The notes beneath the pieces were generated by a model. It worked only from the letters and a program-made list of their open reading frames with translations. It did not search any database and was not told the DNA's origin. From positions 1-64,000 of the forward strand of contig JAEYGZ010000031.1 of the NCBI GenBank assembly GCA_023409535.1: a stretch of DNA of 64,000 nt, written 5' to 3'. A program made the translations under genes and the position numbers. Each line of letters opens with the position of its first letter. The stretch's first letter is position 1. This document shows positions 9,001 through 17,308 of the stretch, piece after piece. Source of the stretch: Bacillota bacterium. GTDB taxonomy: Bacteria > Bacillota > Clostridia > Lachnospirales > Lachnospiraceae.

Positions 9001-11687
9001 ATAAATTCATCTGCAACATCACTGCCAAAGTAATAATATAAGTCAACATGATCAAACACTGCCTGAACAGCCTGAATAAAAGCAGCTTCCCCCTCTGCAT
9101 TCAACGGCTCATATTCCACATGGTCAAAACGTATCGTATCATCCGCTTCATTATACCATTTCCAAATCGTAATCTTCGGCAGCTTTGCTAATACCGCGTC
9201 AACCAAAGCCTTATAATTGTCCTTATTCTTGAATAAATCCTGCTCTTTTGAACAGATCAATTTAATCTCACTAAATAGCAGAATATCCGACCGGAAGGTA
9301 AGTCTGCGATTGCTGCCCAAATTATAATTCTCACGGACCGCTTTATTCAGGAGCAGGTTCGTCTTCACAAGCTGTTGCAGTGTTGCAGCATCTTTTGCTT
9401 CAAAGTTTACCTGATCACCGAAGTCAGAATATAATTTGCTGATTGCCGTATAGAATGCCTGCGGCGCCGCATTCAGGGACTGGAATAAAGCGGTGATATC
9501 AGCTTCCATTACCGGTTTTTCCGTATTGATGCGGTTTGCAAGTAACAAAGCTCTGTTCGCACATTTCACTGCTTCGTCCAGTGTTGCGGTTCCTGCTGCC
9601 TTGCTGTCATAATACTGTCTGATAAACAAACCGTACTCGCTGCCGTTCACAACAAGATGTTCGAAGTAATCTGCAAAATCATTGATATAATTGTCATTCA
9701 GGACTACGGCTGTGACCCCTGAATCAATGTTGCCGTAAGTTATTAATCTACTCTTCACTGCGTTCAGGGCATTCTTTACCACAGTCTGATTGTTCTGGTT
9801 GTTGTTGGCCAGACAAGCTGCGGTTGCATTATGTAATGTCCCAAGTACTTGGTTATACGCTGTCAGCTTCTCCTGATTCGTAGGTTCCGGATTCGAAGGC
9901 CCCGGGCCCGAAGGAGGATTAACCACAGGCGGTAATGCCGGTGTCGGTGAAGGAGATGGTGTTATTGACGGGGTCGGAGTTGTACTGGGCTTAGGTGTCA
10001 CGGTAGGCCTCGGTGTTGCAGAGGGAACCGGGGTCGGCGTAGGCTTTGCAATCACAATTTTATCCTCTTCCTTGACCTCAACACCGCCAACCGTGATATT
10101 GGAGGTACCCTTCGCAACCTGCACGGTGGTACCTGCTGTTCCGATACTGGTATCATTTCCTGTCACCACGGCTTCGATTACTTTGCCTTTACCCTCTAAG
10201 GACACATGATCACCATGGGCTTCAACTTTTTTAATCTCAGAGCCTTCTGCGGTAACGATTGTTGTATTATTGGCAGTTGCAGTAACTGTATTTACTGCGG
10301 CTCCGCTGTTCAGCGATACATTGCTTCCTGCACCGGTGACAGTCAGATTCTGAATCCGGCTGTTGATTACCAGTGAAGTCCCGCTGCCTTCATTTACTAC
10401 TTTGGTTACCGGCTGTGATATGGTAACACCTGCCTGGCTTACCTCACCGGCAACCTTAAGCTCTTCTGCCTTAACGTCAACCGTAAGAGCCGCATTTGCT
10501 TCTAAGATTACGCTTTGGATGGAGGAAGCTTCTTCTGTTCCCGCTTTGGTGTCCGTAAGAGAGATTGCCTGCCCTGCTGCCGCATTTCTAACCGTCGCGG
10601 AAGCAATCTCACAAGCCGTAGTCGCGATCTGTATATTGGACTTTGCCTGAGAATCAATGACCAGATTTCCCTTAAAGCCTTCCAGCGCAATTGAAATCGA
10701 GCCATCCTGACTCGTAACCACACTAAAGCTTTGTATGGTTGCGCCGTTTGTCTGTTTTACGCTGATATTGCATTCCGAATCAATGGATACGATAAGAGAA
10801 CCGCTTTCTGCCACGATGGACGGAGTCAGTGTTTCGCTCTCTGTATCATCACCCTCCGCAAAGCTCGCTATCTCCATCTGATTGACTGCTGCTACCTTAT
10901 TAATTGTACTGTCCTTTGTGACTACAGTATAGGCAGCTCCTGATTCCATGGTAAGTGTTCCGCCCACCATGATATTATCCAGGTTAATTTGAGCATTACC
11001 GACACTGCTTGATATGATCAGATTTCCATAGCTCTTCTTCTCAAGGGTAACTCTACCGTTCACTACATTTGACTTGGTAATCACCTTTGATTTTTCTTCC
11101 ACCACATAAATTGTTACACTATCTGTCTTCTTACTGGCGGTGGTAACGGTAATCGTTGCCGCGCCCTTCTTCAAAGCCTGAAAAAGCCCGTTCTTATCCG
11201 GTGATATCACTGATTTGTCGCTGCTGCTCCAAGTCACCGTTTCATTGGCACCGGACGGTGTAAACCTGCGATTTAAATCATAGGTTTCACCAACCAATAG
11301 GTAATCAATTTTGTTGGATATGGCTACTTCTGTTGCCGGCTTTCTTACTGTAACCTTGCATTTCAGGGTATAGGTTTTCTTCGAAGTCCGGATGGTACAG
11401 CTAATGCTTGCGGTACCTTTATCGACACCCTTCACCACACCCTTGCTTGTCACGGTTGCCACACTCTTATCACTGGACTTCCAGGTGTATTTTGCATCTG
11501 CAATTTTATTTTTAATTGCAATGGTATAACTGTCCCCCGCAAGGATGCTCTGCGACGTTTTTGCAAATGCCGGGACTGCTGCGGCACTGACATAAGTCCC
11601 GGGTGCCAATAGCGTCACGAATAATGCTACAGAAACAACGATGGAGAGCAGTCGATACAAATACTTCCTTCCTTTTTTACCTGACAT
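6078..11687 (-). CDS. Giant secreted protein with Big-2-like domains and four large internal repeats
   Basis: 1869 residues. An N-terminal signal peptide (KKGRKYLYRLL, hydrophobic core, cleavage near VSAAA) precedes two bacterial Ig-like (Big_2) domains at about 40-195 (e.g. WKSSDKSVATVTSKGVVKGV). A beta-rich, Asn/Thr/Val-rich region runs to about 540, followed by a Pro/Thr/Ser linker (about 555-610). The remaining 1200 residues are helical and acidic and contain repeated units of about 230-255 residues. Landmarks such as DWSNWYLKEYQ, GWNNWFLKEYKGYAD and QYWNSSVINRYKGIAD recur near residues 962, 1214 and 1444, each followed by LxxLYxxK or LVGLFERRL and a W-x-x-(Y/F) segment. The tail is Asp/Thr-rich. 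No LPXTG, S-layer-homology or membrane anchor is seen, so it is probably released or held non-covalently. The repeat is not one I can name. Confidence 0.85.
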   Translation of the reverse strand: MSGKKGRKYLYRLLSIVVSVALFVTLLAPGTYVSAAAVPAFAKTSQSILAGDSYTIAIKNKIADAKYTWKSSDKSVATVTSKGVVKGVDKGTASISCTIRTSKKTYTLKCKVTVRKPATEVAISNKIDYLLVGETYDLNRRFTPSGANETVTWSSSDKSVISPDKNGLFQALKKGAATITVTTASKKTDSVTIYVVEEKSKVITKSNVVNGRVTLEKKSYGNLIISSSVGNAQINLDNIMVGGTLTMESGAAYTVVTKDSTINKVAAVNQMEIASFAEGDDTESETLTPSIVAESGSLIVSIDSECNISVKQTNGATIQSFSVVTSQDGSISIALEGFKGNLVIDSQAKSNIQIATTACEIASATVRNAAAGQAISLTDTKAGTEEASSIQSVILEANAALTVDVKAEELKVAGEVSQAGVTISQPVTKVVNEGSGTSLVINSRIQNLTVTGAGSNVSLNSGAAVNTVTATANNTTIVTAEGSEIKKVEAHGDHVSLEGKGKVIEAVVTGNDTSIGTAGTTVQVAKGTSNITVGGVEVKEEDKIVIAKPTPTPVPSATPRPTVTPKPSTTPTPSITPSPSPTPALPPVVNPPSGPGPSNPEPTNQEKLTAYNQVLGTLHNATAACLANNNQNNQTVVKNALNAVKSRLITYGNIDSGVTAVVLNDNYINDFADYFEHLVVNGSEYGLFIRQYYDSKAAGTATLDEAVKCANRALLLANRINTEKPVMEADITALFQSLNAAPQAFYTAISKLYSDFGDQVNFEAKDAATLQQLVKTNLLLNKAVRENYNLGSNRRLTFRSDILLFSEIKLICSKEQDLFKNKDNYKALVDAVLAKLPKITIWKWYNEADDTIRFDHVEYEPLNAEGEAAFIQAVQAVFDHVDLYYYFGSDVADEFIADPALAEFFVNTFSWIIGNFDYQEDNIIVSFHDYVYNYNSLSSVEQIQGIADALHHIIWATYNNQDWSNWYLKEYQTNVDAVITAAAANDAAALYNKVTALYQKKLAEEGMNEEWANYAQPSADMDKELLLQLVKQKLQPGSEIIDDKPANSNLYAYKAAAKKTGRLLDQVIYELKDIVTVCQAAKLEPLVKNFLEELPEGRWDNPEDIEHSNIVFDMPEDSAALTNALQAVFDTANSLKIIGSEKKDFIVDESYAYILVDRFANHILRHEDWNNPGGLSTYYTEYYNKNTSDPAKRGKVLYNCVDEITGITFDAAGWNNWFLKEYKGYADQIVDAAKNNNAILAYDALVGLFERRLADDGSHDEWAQYQPIPNSNDDTAIKECYLQNIKRWIAENDGSVIYRYAAGEAIINAYLVDGVMYDMREAYQEVVTANNNVSKYRPLLEQVIDSVLAYDETPDGEHSDLVYHAICTIFEETASDFDNNELPGLVINKDYIISFIHSLDWNIHNNSLYVQYQAERASGNINAYLVRDCVNDILWNIHGNQYWNSSVINRYKGIADGIIQAANSEDADGVLQGLLNLYDQKQNKDEFNDVRQDWQQFELPSEAHKNLFIELMKAKLSQTDNRLAGYYNGSDTSAEALEDAMYEIRDIVTDIQQQITGFYEEKELANTIIAALQNQDAQLLYLQLGNLCEYMNTHYEKNGALLGEIYAPLYMDMYLGWINNNEASPLVDYYNRYDEIQQSEISLNIMDLTRAALFHVNYLMEAEGRDEILHNDELYRMERRREKIQNVISNNSSEDTVKLAALSELIGFLSEDEALLNSYFGNGETLGLSALSENVTAYYDQIDMALSDTSSALYSYMDDMINYHGDGVTPELVEAVYVELIQIIINTNVNNLAGKISDNSMGKDIIEDTPDDAEINDGTNTDSNADNVTDPDTDTNVNDDTSTEAGAESGTEANPDTDIQTETEISSEA

Positions 11688-11802
11688 AAAAAAACTCCCT
11701 TCTCAATATACTTTTCTCATGGTAAACCTTCATTTCCATGACTAAGTATATCAATTAGGAAGTTTGATTTGGTCTGCAATATGCGTACTTTTTCCCCGCT
11801 AC

Positions 11803-12249
11803 TCAATCTTCTTTTAATAAAATTGCTTCACCAAGGTTCTCCAGCAATTCATTGGTGTCAATCAGAGAATAATTATGCTGGATACAGAAAATGATAGCGG
11901 CATCCCGTTGAATCCTCGGATAAAGCTCTCCTTTTTTTGCAATTCGCAATACTCTTTGGGTATCAGGCAGGTTAAGCTTCAATACGATTGCAATTCTGAG
12001 CAGAAGATTTCTGTTGGGTGTCCGCTGTCCGTTAAAGATCTGGTAAGCCAATGACCTGCTGATGCTGGCTTTTTCAATAATCATCGGGATGGTGAAGCCG
12101 CCTATGCTTAACAGTTCATATAGATAGGAATGTAAATCGATGTCCTTGATCTCCTCCTCATGACTTTCCAAAAAGTCCTCAATATGTTTCGATACCGATA
12201 ATTCATGAAGTAATTCCTCTGTTAACAAGGGTTTTTTCCTGCTGTTCAT
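11803..12249 (-). CDS. HTH (XRE/Cro-like) transcriptional regulator
   Basis: 148 residues with a helix-turn-helix near residues 50-90: FTIPMIIEKASISRSLAYQI followed by FNGQRTPNRNLLLRIAIVL, a Cro/C1-type DNA-binding region. The rest is a short helical tail with no recognised ligand domain. It lies upstream of, and in the same direction as, the giant secreted protein gene (115-base gap), so it could regulate it or itself; this is inference. Its upstream region (12250-12360) is very AT-rich. Confidence 0.75.
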   Translation of the reverse strand: MNSRKKPLLTEELLHELSVSKHIEDFLESHEEEIKDIDLHSYLYELLSIGGFTIPMIIEKASISRSLAYQIFNGQRTPNRNLLLRIAIVLKLNLPDTQRVLRIAKKGELYPRIQRDAAIIFCIQHNYSLIDTNELLENLGEAILLKED

Positions 12250-12361
12250 GTCATTGTACCCGCCTATGTATGAATTTCAATATAATATTAGTAATATAAA
12301 TTAATTTTCATATTATCACATAATATTTCAAATAGAAAGACAAATATAGGCACATCTTACT

Positions 12362-12445
12362 ATTTTCTTGATTTCTTCCCACGCTTCTTAACGGTCACTT
12401 CCCAAGCCTTTTCATAGATTACCTGAATATCTGTTTCCCTCATTC
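12362..12445 (-). CDS. Possible tiny ORF downstream of the 47-residue gene
   Basis: An ATG three bases after the stop of the preceding small ORF opens a 27-codon frame (MRETDIQVIYEKAWEVTVKK, then a basic tail). It may be a second small gene or the frameshifted end of the first. Only a distant GAGG could serve as ribosome site. Weakly supported. Confidence 0.25.
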
Positions 12446-12589
12446 TTACATCAATACCTCAACCTGATATACCTTGCCGGCCTCATAAGGCAGCAGATTG
12501 CCTTCCAGTATATAAATTTTCCGTACTCCATATTTTTCTACTTTACAAATCAATACATTACTGCCATAACCCGTAGCAGAACCAGCCAT
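12446..12589 (-). CDS. Small hypothetical protein, 47 residues
   Basis: Reading from an ATG at 12589 gives MAGSATGYGSNVLICKVEKY and so on, ending at 12446. A longer frame starts at 12646, but the promoter TTGACA-N17-TATCCT lies at 12618-12646, so its transcript would start near 12611 and the shorter start is preferred. An AAAGG sits only two bases before that ATG, a poor ribosome site. No family recognised; the short beta-like pattern (VLICKVEKYGVRKIYILEG) looks protein-like rather than random. Confidence 0.4.
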   Translation of the reverse strand: MAGSATGYGSNVLICKVEKYGVRKIYILEGNLLPYEAGKVYQVEVLM

Positions 12590-12617
12590 GACCTTTGACA
12601 AAGTGTATCTGAATAAA

Positions 12618-12646
12618 AGGATAGTTAACCATGAAATGATTGTCAA
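12618..12646 (-). promoter_or_regulatory. Promoter ahead of the 47-residue ORF
   Basis: Minus-strand TTGACA (12641-12646), 17-base spacer, TATCCT (12618-12623). The -35 is a perfect consensus. Predicted transcription start is near 12611. Confidence 0.5.
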
Positions 12647-12694
12647 CTTTGTTTACACAATAAACTCAGGTATAATTATCCGGTTAGAATTCGT

Positions 12695-12728
12695 AAAAAA
12701 AGTACACATCTCATTTTCGAGATGTGTA
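12695..12728 (-). terminator. Strong intrinsic terminator after the MshEN gene
   Basis: Perfect 10-bp stem TACACATCTC / GAGATGTGTA (12703-12728) with a six-base loop, followed on the minus strand by seven T (12695-12701). It ends the transcript of the 12802-14010 gene. Confidence 0.85.
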
Positions 12729-12801
12729 TCAACGATAGCTTTCCTATGATCTAATGAACACATAACATAGGTATTATAAAAGGCATCTATCTTCTCCTAT
12801 A

Positions 12802-14010
12802 TTAAAACACCTTCGCCCGTTTAATCAGACTTTTCAGTGTGTCCAATATCTGCTCCGCATTTGCAATAGTCTCAGTTGCCACAAGATAATTGCATTCCAG
12901 CAGATGCCTGATAGAAACATTGGTATCCAGATGCTCCAAGTGAACCCAATCCGCATCCTTTTTTGTAATATAATATGCTTCCTGAAGCAGCTCCAGCAAT
13001 TCCGGCATCTTCTTCTGCTGTCTGTCGCTCTTACTTTGCCTGCTCACCAGCTTCTCCAGAGAGATAACAAGATTGGCAATCTGCCCGTTAATCAGTCCGC
13101 GACCGGTTAACCATCCAATGACAACCTCTTTGCTTGGTGCTTTTGACAGCTGAATGGGATTCACAAAGCCGCTTGCCTTGATAAAGAGCATGGTATCAAT
13201 TCTGCCTTCACAATATTCATCGGTAAAATGGGACCATTCTTCCTCCGTTAACCGTTCATATGGCATAACCTTATGCTCACGAAGAAGCTGCGAAAAGGCA
13301 CTCTTTTCTTTTTCTTCCCTTTCAAGCTTCTGTAATATCTCATAAATCTGTGAAGGTCTGGCAGCTACGATATCAATATTAAGACCCAGTGCTTCCTTCA
13401 GTGCCAGAATAATACCGTTATTGGAGGAATCGCCGCAGGCAACAATCATCTTTCCATCCGCACGGTATCCCAGCGGTAACGCCTGCAAAGCTCTGGCTTT
13501 ATTAATACTCATCATCGTCAGCCAGCTTATATCGGTAATCTGCTTATCTGCCTGCAATTCATAATAGGAGATATTCTGCTGTGCAGCCAGTGTACTATAA
13601 AGGATGGTTTCATCGATAAATCCTAAAGCGATTAAGCTGTCTCCAAGCCTGCAACCAATCCGCTTCTGATAATATAATCCTGTTTCCAGCTCCTGAGGCT
13701 GTAACAATCCGCGCTCAACCAGTATTTTTCCCAGCTGCGGTTTATCAAGCATGGTATCCCTGACTCTCGGGTCGTGGATATAGGTCATATTTTCTGTCAG
13801 AACAAAATATTTTCCCAGCTTGGCATCATGAATAACTCTTGTATGTAAATCAATCGCTAATTTAACAAGATCCTCCAAGGATTTGATTCCAACGCTCAGC
13901 TTACTATAATTCTCAATACTGCCATCTGTAATCCATTCCAGATAATTGCTATGATCCAGTGGTTTTCTTATGTTCTTCCTAATAAATGGATTGATCTGAG
14001 TATTCTTCAT
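12802..14010 (-). CDS. Stand-alone MshEN (GspE/PilB N-terminal) domain protein
   Basis: 402 residues. Residues 93-145 hold two tandem MshEN half-motifs: LGKILVERGLLQPQELETGL with Q115, then RLGDSLIALGFIDETILYST with Q144-Q145, the paired RLGxxL...G...L...Q pattern that binds c-di-GMP in MshE-type ATPases. Residues 150-240 continue as the usual GspE N-terminal fold (ALPLGYRADGKMIVACGD). No Walker A or B, so this is not a secretion ATPase; the C-terminal 160 residues are helical and unassigned. The window also encodes a GGDEF-EAL protein, so c-di-GMP signalling exists in this organism. It is probably a c-di-GMP receptor or adaptor; the partner is unknown. Monocistronic between its own promoter and terminator. 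Confidence 0.78.
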   Translation of the reverse strand: MKNTQINPFIRKNIRKPLDHSNYLEWITDGSIENYSKLSVGIKSLEDLVKLAIDLHTRVIHDAKLGKYFVLTENMTYIHDPRVRDTMLDKPQLGKILVERGLLQPQELETGLYYQKRIGCRLGDSLIALGFIDETILYSTLAAQQNISYYELQADKQITDISWLTMMSINKARALQALPLGYRADGKMIVACGDSSNNGIILALKEALGLNIDIVAARPSQIYEILQKLEREEKEKSAFSQLLREHKVMPYERLTEEEWSHFTDEYCEGRIDTMLFIKASGFVNPIQLSKAPSKEVVIGWLTGRGLINGQIANLVISLEKLVSRQSKSDRQQKKMPELLELLQEAYYITKKDADWVHLEHLDTNVSIRHLLECNYLVATETIANAEQILDTLKSLIKRAKVF

Positions 14011-14085
14011 AATTATTCACTCAACCTTTCCGAATTTTCTCTATTGGTGCAGCCTTATATCACGAATCTCAGGTCTTGCCTTTCC

Positions 14086-14113
14086 ATTATAACATTAATG
14101 GTAAAAAAACCAA
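14086..14113 (-). promoter_or_regulatory. Promoter of the MshEN gene
   Basis: Minus-strand TTGGTT (14108-14113), 16-base spacer, TATAAT (14086-14091), about 75 bases upstream of the start codon. Confidence 0.55.
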
Positions 14114-14153
14114 GTAAAATTTATGTATGATGTTCCATAATAATACAAATTGA

Positions 14154-15344
14154 CTAATTTAACTTTAAAATTCGACGGGCAACGCCAACCACAGGTTTAA
14201 ACAGTATGCCTTCCATTTCTTTTTTAACTGTTTTCAGCTCTGACCGGATCCGTATGTTCTGCGGGCAATGCAGCTCACATTTACCGCACTCTGTACAGCG
14301 GGAGGCATAGCTTGGCTTTTTTGATATCGCACCAAGCGTCTGCATATATTTCATACGGCTGCCCTTGACATTAAGCAGATATTTCTCGTTATAGGCAGCA
14401 AAGCATCCCGGAATATCCACTCCGGAAGGGCAGGGCATGCAATATGCACATCCGGTGCAGGGTACCTTCGTCCGCTCCAGCATAATCTTTTTTACACGGT
14501 CAAATACAGCCAATTCCTCCTCCGTCAGAGAGTTCTCTCTCGCGTCGGCCGCAATGGCAAAATTCTCAGCCATTTGTGCTTCATCACTCATTCCGGACAG
14601 TATCACCGTTACCTCCGGATGGTTCCAGATCCAGCGAAGCGCCCATTCAGCCGGTGTTCTCTCAGGATTGGCTTTGTGAAACTCCTTTACCACATCCTCC
14701 GGAAGATGATTCACCAGCTTCCCTCCGCGCAGCGGTTCCATGACTATCACAGGTATCCCTAAGGAACCGGCGAGCTGTAAACCGGCCTTTGTAGCCTGAT
14801 TGTTCTCATCCATATAATTATATTGAATCTGACAGAAGTCCCAGGGATAAGAGGTAACTATCTTCTCAAACTCGGCTCTGCCCCCATGGAAGGAGAAACC
14901 GATATTTTTAATTTTACCCTCTTTCTTAAGCTGCTCCAGCCAGTCCATGACACCAATCGCTTTCATACGGTCAAGGGTTGACTTATCCGTAAGCATATGA
15001 AGCAGATAATAATCGATATCATCTGTCTTCAGCCTTCCGCACTGTGTCTCAAAGATTTTCTTTGCTCCCTCAAGCTTATTTACCATAAAAGGAGGCAGCT
15101 TCGTCGCAATCTTAACTTTCTCTCTGTAACCGCCTGATAAGGCATCACCAAGCAGTGTTTCGCTCTTACCGGCATGATAGAAATATGCCGTATCAAAATA
15201 ATTCATTCCCTGATCAATGGCGGTCCGGATCATTGTAATTGATCTTGCCTCATCGATTCCTCCGGTCTTCGTAGGAAAACGCATGCATCCAAATCCCAGG
15301 ATGGACAGCTGATCACCGTTTTTACTATTTTTACGAGTAAGCAT
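14154..15344 (-). CDS. Aldo/keto reductase with C-terminal 4Fe-4S ferredoxin domain
   Basis: 396 residues. Residues 1-280 form an aldo/keto reductase barrel: SILGFGCMRFP at the N-terminus, FDTAYFYHAGKSE with catalytic Asp and Tyr, KIATKLPP with the Lys and YYLLHML with the His. The C-terminal 100 residues carry two cysteine clusters (CTGCAYCMPC and CTECGKCELHCP) expected to bind 4Fe-4S. This fusion type is common in anaerobic clostridia and is thought to couple ferredoxin-type electron transfer to carbonyl reduction; the substrate is not known. It stands alone with short gaps to both neighbours. Confidence 0.9.
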   Translation of the reverse strand: MLTRKNSKNGDQLSILGFGCMRFPTKTGGIDEARSITMIRTAIDQGMNYFDTAYFYHAGKSETLLGDALSGGYREKVKIATKLPPFMVNKLEGAKKIFETQCGRLKTDDIDYYLLHMLTDKSTLDRMKAIGVMDWLEQLKKEGKIKNIGFSFHGGRAEFEKIVTSYPWDFCQIQYNYMDENNQATKAGLQLAGSLGIPVIVMEPLRGGKLVNHLPEDVVKEFHKANPERTPAEWALRWIWNHPEVTVILSGMSDEAQMAENFAIAADARENSLTEEELAVFDRVKKIMLERTKVPCTGCAYCMPCPSGVDIPGCFAAYNEKYLLNVKGSRMKYMQTLGAISKKPSYASRCTECGKCELHCPQNIRIRSELKTVKKEMEGILFKPVVGVARRILKLN

Positions 15345-15386
15345 ATTACCCCTCCTTTTATATTGTTATGATCAATATTCCTATAT

Positions 15387-16418
15387 TCAGACGGTTGTCT
15401 CCTGCTGCAGCGCCTCGATTAATGCGTCAACATTGCTTTCTGTTGTGGCCCAGGAGGTCACAAAGCGAACCGCCGTATGATTGTCGTCCACCTTGGCCTG
15501 CACCTGAAAGATGAATTTCTCCGACAAGCGCTCCATCACATCCTTCGGTAGAATCGGAAAGAGCTGATTGGAACAGCAGGGTGCGTAAAAGGAATAGCCC
15601 AGCTTCCCAAATGCCTCTGCAATCCGCCTGGCCATATTGTTTGCATGACTTGCCAGGTCAAAGAACAGCCGGTCCTCAAATAATGCCTCAAATTGCATCC
15701 CAACCACAAAGCCCTTCGCCATCATGGCTCCCCGCTGCTTGATCAGGTACCTGAAATCCTCTTTTAACTCTTCTTTACAAATCACCAGTGCTTCCCCAAG
15801 TAAAGCGCCGTTCTTTGTACCGCCGATATAGAAAGCATCCACAAGTCCCGGCAGATCCTTCAGACTCAGGTCATTGCTCTTACAGGTGAGCGCCGAGCCT
15901 AATCTGGCCCCATCCAGGAATAATAGCAGACCATTTTCCCGGCAAAACTGATGAATGGCAGACAGCTCCGCTTTCGAATAGATGGTTCCAAGCTCCGTGC
16001 TGTCAGACAGATATACCATCTTAGGCTGTACCATATGCTCATCCGTATGTGCATACAGAAGCTGTCCGATTAACTCCGGTGTAAGCTTGCCATCCCTGCC
16101 GGGTATGGTAAGTACCTTATGCCCGGTTGCCTCGATTGCTCCGGTCTCATGGACATTCACATGTCCCGTATCTGCCGCAATCACACACTGATGCGGCCTG
16201 AGAAAGGAGGATACCACCAGCAGATTGGTCTGTGTCCCCGCCGGAATAAAATGAATATCCACATCCCCACGCTCCAAATGCTTCTTGATATACAATTTTG
16301 CTCTTTTGCTGTGCTCATCCATCCCATAACCGGCATTCTGCTCCAGATTTGACTTCATCATCAGTTCCAGTATACGCGGATGTGCACCCTCACTGTAATC
16401 ATTGGTAAAACTTATCAT
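15387..16418 (-). CDS. ltaE: Low-specificity L-threonine aldolase
   Basis: 343 residues, the usual family length. A PLP-dependent enzyme that splits L-threonine or allo-threonine to glycine and acetaldehyde in the cytoplasm. The cofactor lysine is K202 in YIGGTKNGALLGE and the PLP-nitrogen Asp is D169 in FLDGARLGSAL. The ATG overlaps the ftsX stop (ATGA, four bases) with an AAGGAGG ahead of it, so it is translationally coupled to ftsEX. There is no obvious functional link to cell division. Confidence 0.9.
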   Translation of the reverse strand: MISFTNDYSEGAHPRILELMMKSNLEQNAGYGMDEHSKRAKLYIKKHLERGDVDIHFIPAGTQTNLLVVSSFLRPHQCVIAADTGHVNVHETGAIEATGHKVLTIPGRDGKLTPELIGQLLYAHTDEHMVQPKMVYLSDSTELGTIYSKAELSAIHQFCRENGLLLFLDGARLGSALTCKSNDLSLKDLPGLVDAFYIGGTKNGALLGEALVICKEELKEDFRYLIKQRGAMMAKGFVVGMQFEALFEDRLFFDLASHANNMARRIAEAFGKLGYSFYAPCCSNQLFPILPKDVMERLSEKFIFQVQAKVDDNHTAVRFVTSWATTESNVDALIEALQQETTV

Positions 16419-17308
16419 TGTCCTTCCTCCTTAATCGATGATAATCCAAACAAGCTGCCCAATATTCCGAGCCCCAGGCTAATCCCCAATAGGATCAAGC
16501 TTACCTTTGTTCGTAAGCTTGCCTGATCCGGGAGCGGCAGGAAGGGAATCATATTTCCAAACTGGCTGTAGCCTCCGCCGATCACCAGAACAGTAAAGAG
16601 GATTGCCAGTAAGCCACCGCATAAGGTGAGGATTGTCCCCGCAAGAAAAAAGGGAAATCCAATGAATCCGTTTGGCGCCCCTAACAGCCTGAGTGTCTTG
16701 ATTTGTTCTCTGTTATTATAAATCCCCTGCCGGATCATATGCGAGATAATGATTAACGTAGTAACACTAACTGCCGTCATAACCAGGATACCTGCCAGCC
16801 TTAAGCCCTGCGTAATATTTTTCAGCTGCTCAAGTATACTGCGGTTATCCCTGACATATTCAATCTGGTCAAGCTTCTTTATATTATATAACACCTGATC
16901 CATCTGATCCAGATTAATATGGATCTCCAAAAATGCTTCAAAAGGATTTTCCTCGAACAACTCCAGAATTCCGGCTTCTTCACCAAGCATACGCTCCATC
17001 CGTTCATGTGCCTGTGATTCATCCACATAACTCACGGAAAGTACGCCGTTGATGGACGATATCTTATCTGCCAGCTTCTGCGCCTGAGTCATGTCGGTGC
17101 CTTCCGGAAAATAAGCACTGATCTCCGCTTCCTGCTCCAGAGCCTGAACCAGTTCGTCCCCCACGGACCAGCCTGTAAGTACCATTCCCAGCAGGAATAA
17201 TATTAATCCGGTACCAACAACGGAAAAGAGATTGGATACCAGTCCAAACCTGACGGAACGGACCGCCTCCATAAAATAATAGCCTATATTATAAAATGCT
17301 GTCTTCAC
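16415..17308 (-). CDS. ftsX: FtsX-like permease
   Basis: 297 residues with the FtsX layout: one N-terminal span (FSVVGTGLILFLLGMVL), an extracytoplasmic domain (about 45-165) and three C-terminal spans (from about 170). It forms the membrane part of FtsEX, which moves ATP-driven conformational change to a periplasmic or extracellular wall-hydrolase partner. The GTG start overlaps the ftsE stop (GTGA) behind a GGAGG with eight-base spacing. Gene order is coiled-coil protein, ftsE, ftsX, ltaE. Confidence 0.9.
   Translation of the reverse strand: MKTAFYNIGYYFMEAVRSVRFGLVSNLFSVVGTGLILFLLGMVLTGWSVGDELVQALEQEAEISAYFPEGTDMTQAQKLADKISSINGVLSVSYVDESQAHERMERMLGEEAGILELFEENPFEAFLEIHINLDQMDQVLYNIKKLDQIEYVRDNRSILEQLKNITQGLRLAGILVMTAVSVTTLIIISHMIRQGIYNNREQIKTLRLLGAPNGFIGFPFFLAGTILTLCGGLLAILFTVLVIGGGYSQFGNMIPFLPLPDQASLRTKVSLILLGISLGLGILGSLFGLSSIKEEGQ

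Noticed and set aside
11600..11687. Sortase or lipoprotein anchoring of the giant secreted protein
   Set aside because: The signal sequence ends in an Ala-rich site without a lipobox Cys, and the C-terminus has no LPXTG-like motif or hydrophobic tail.
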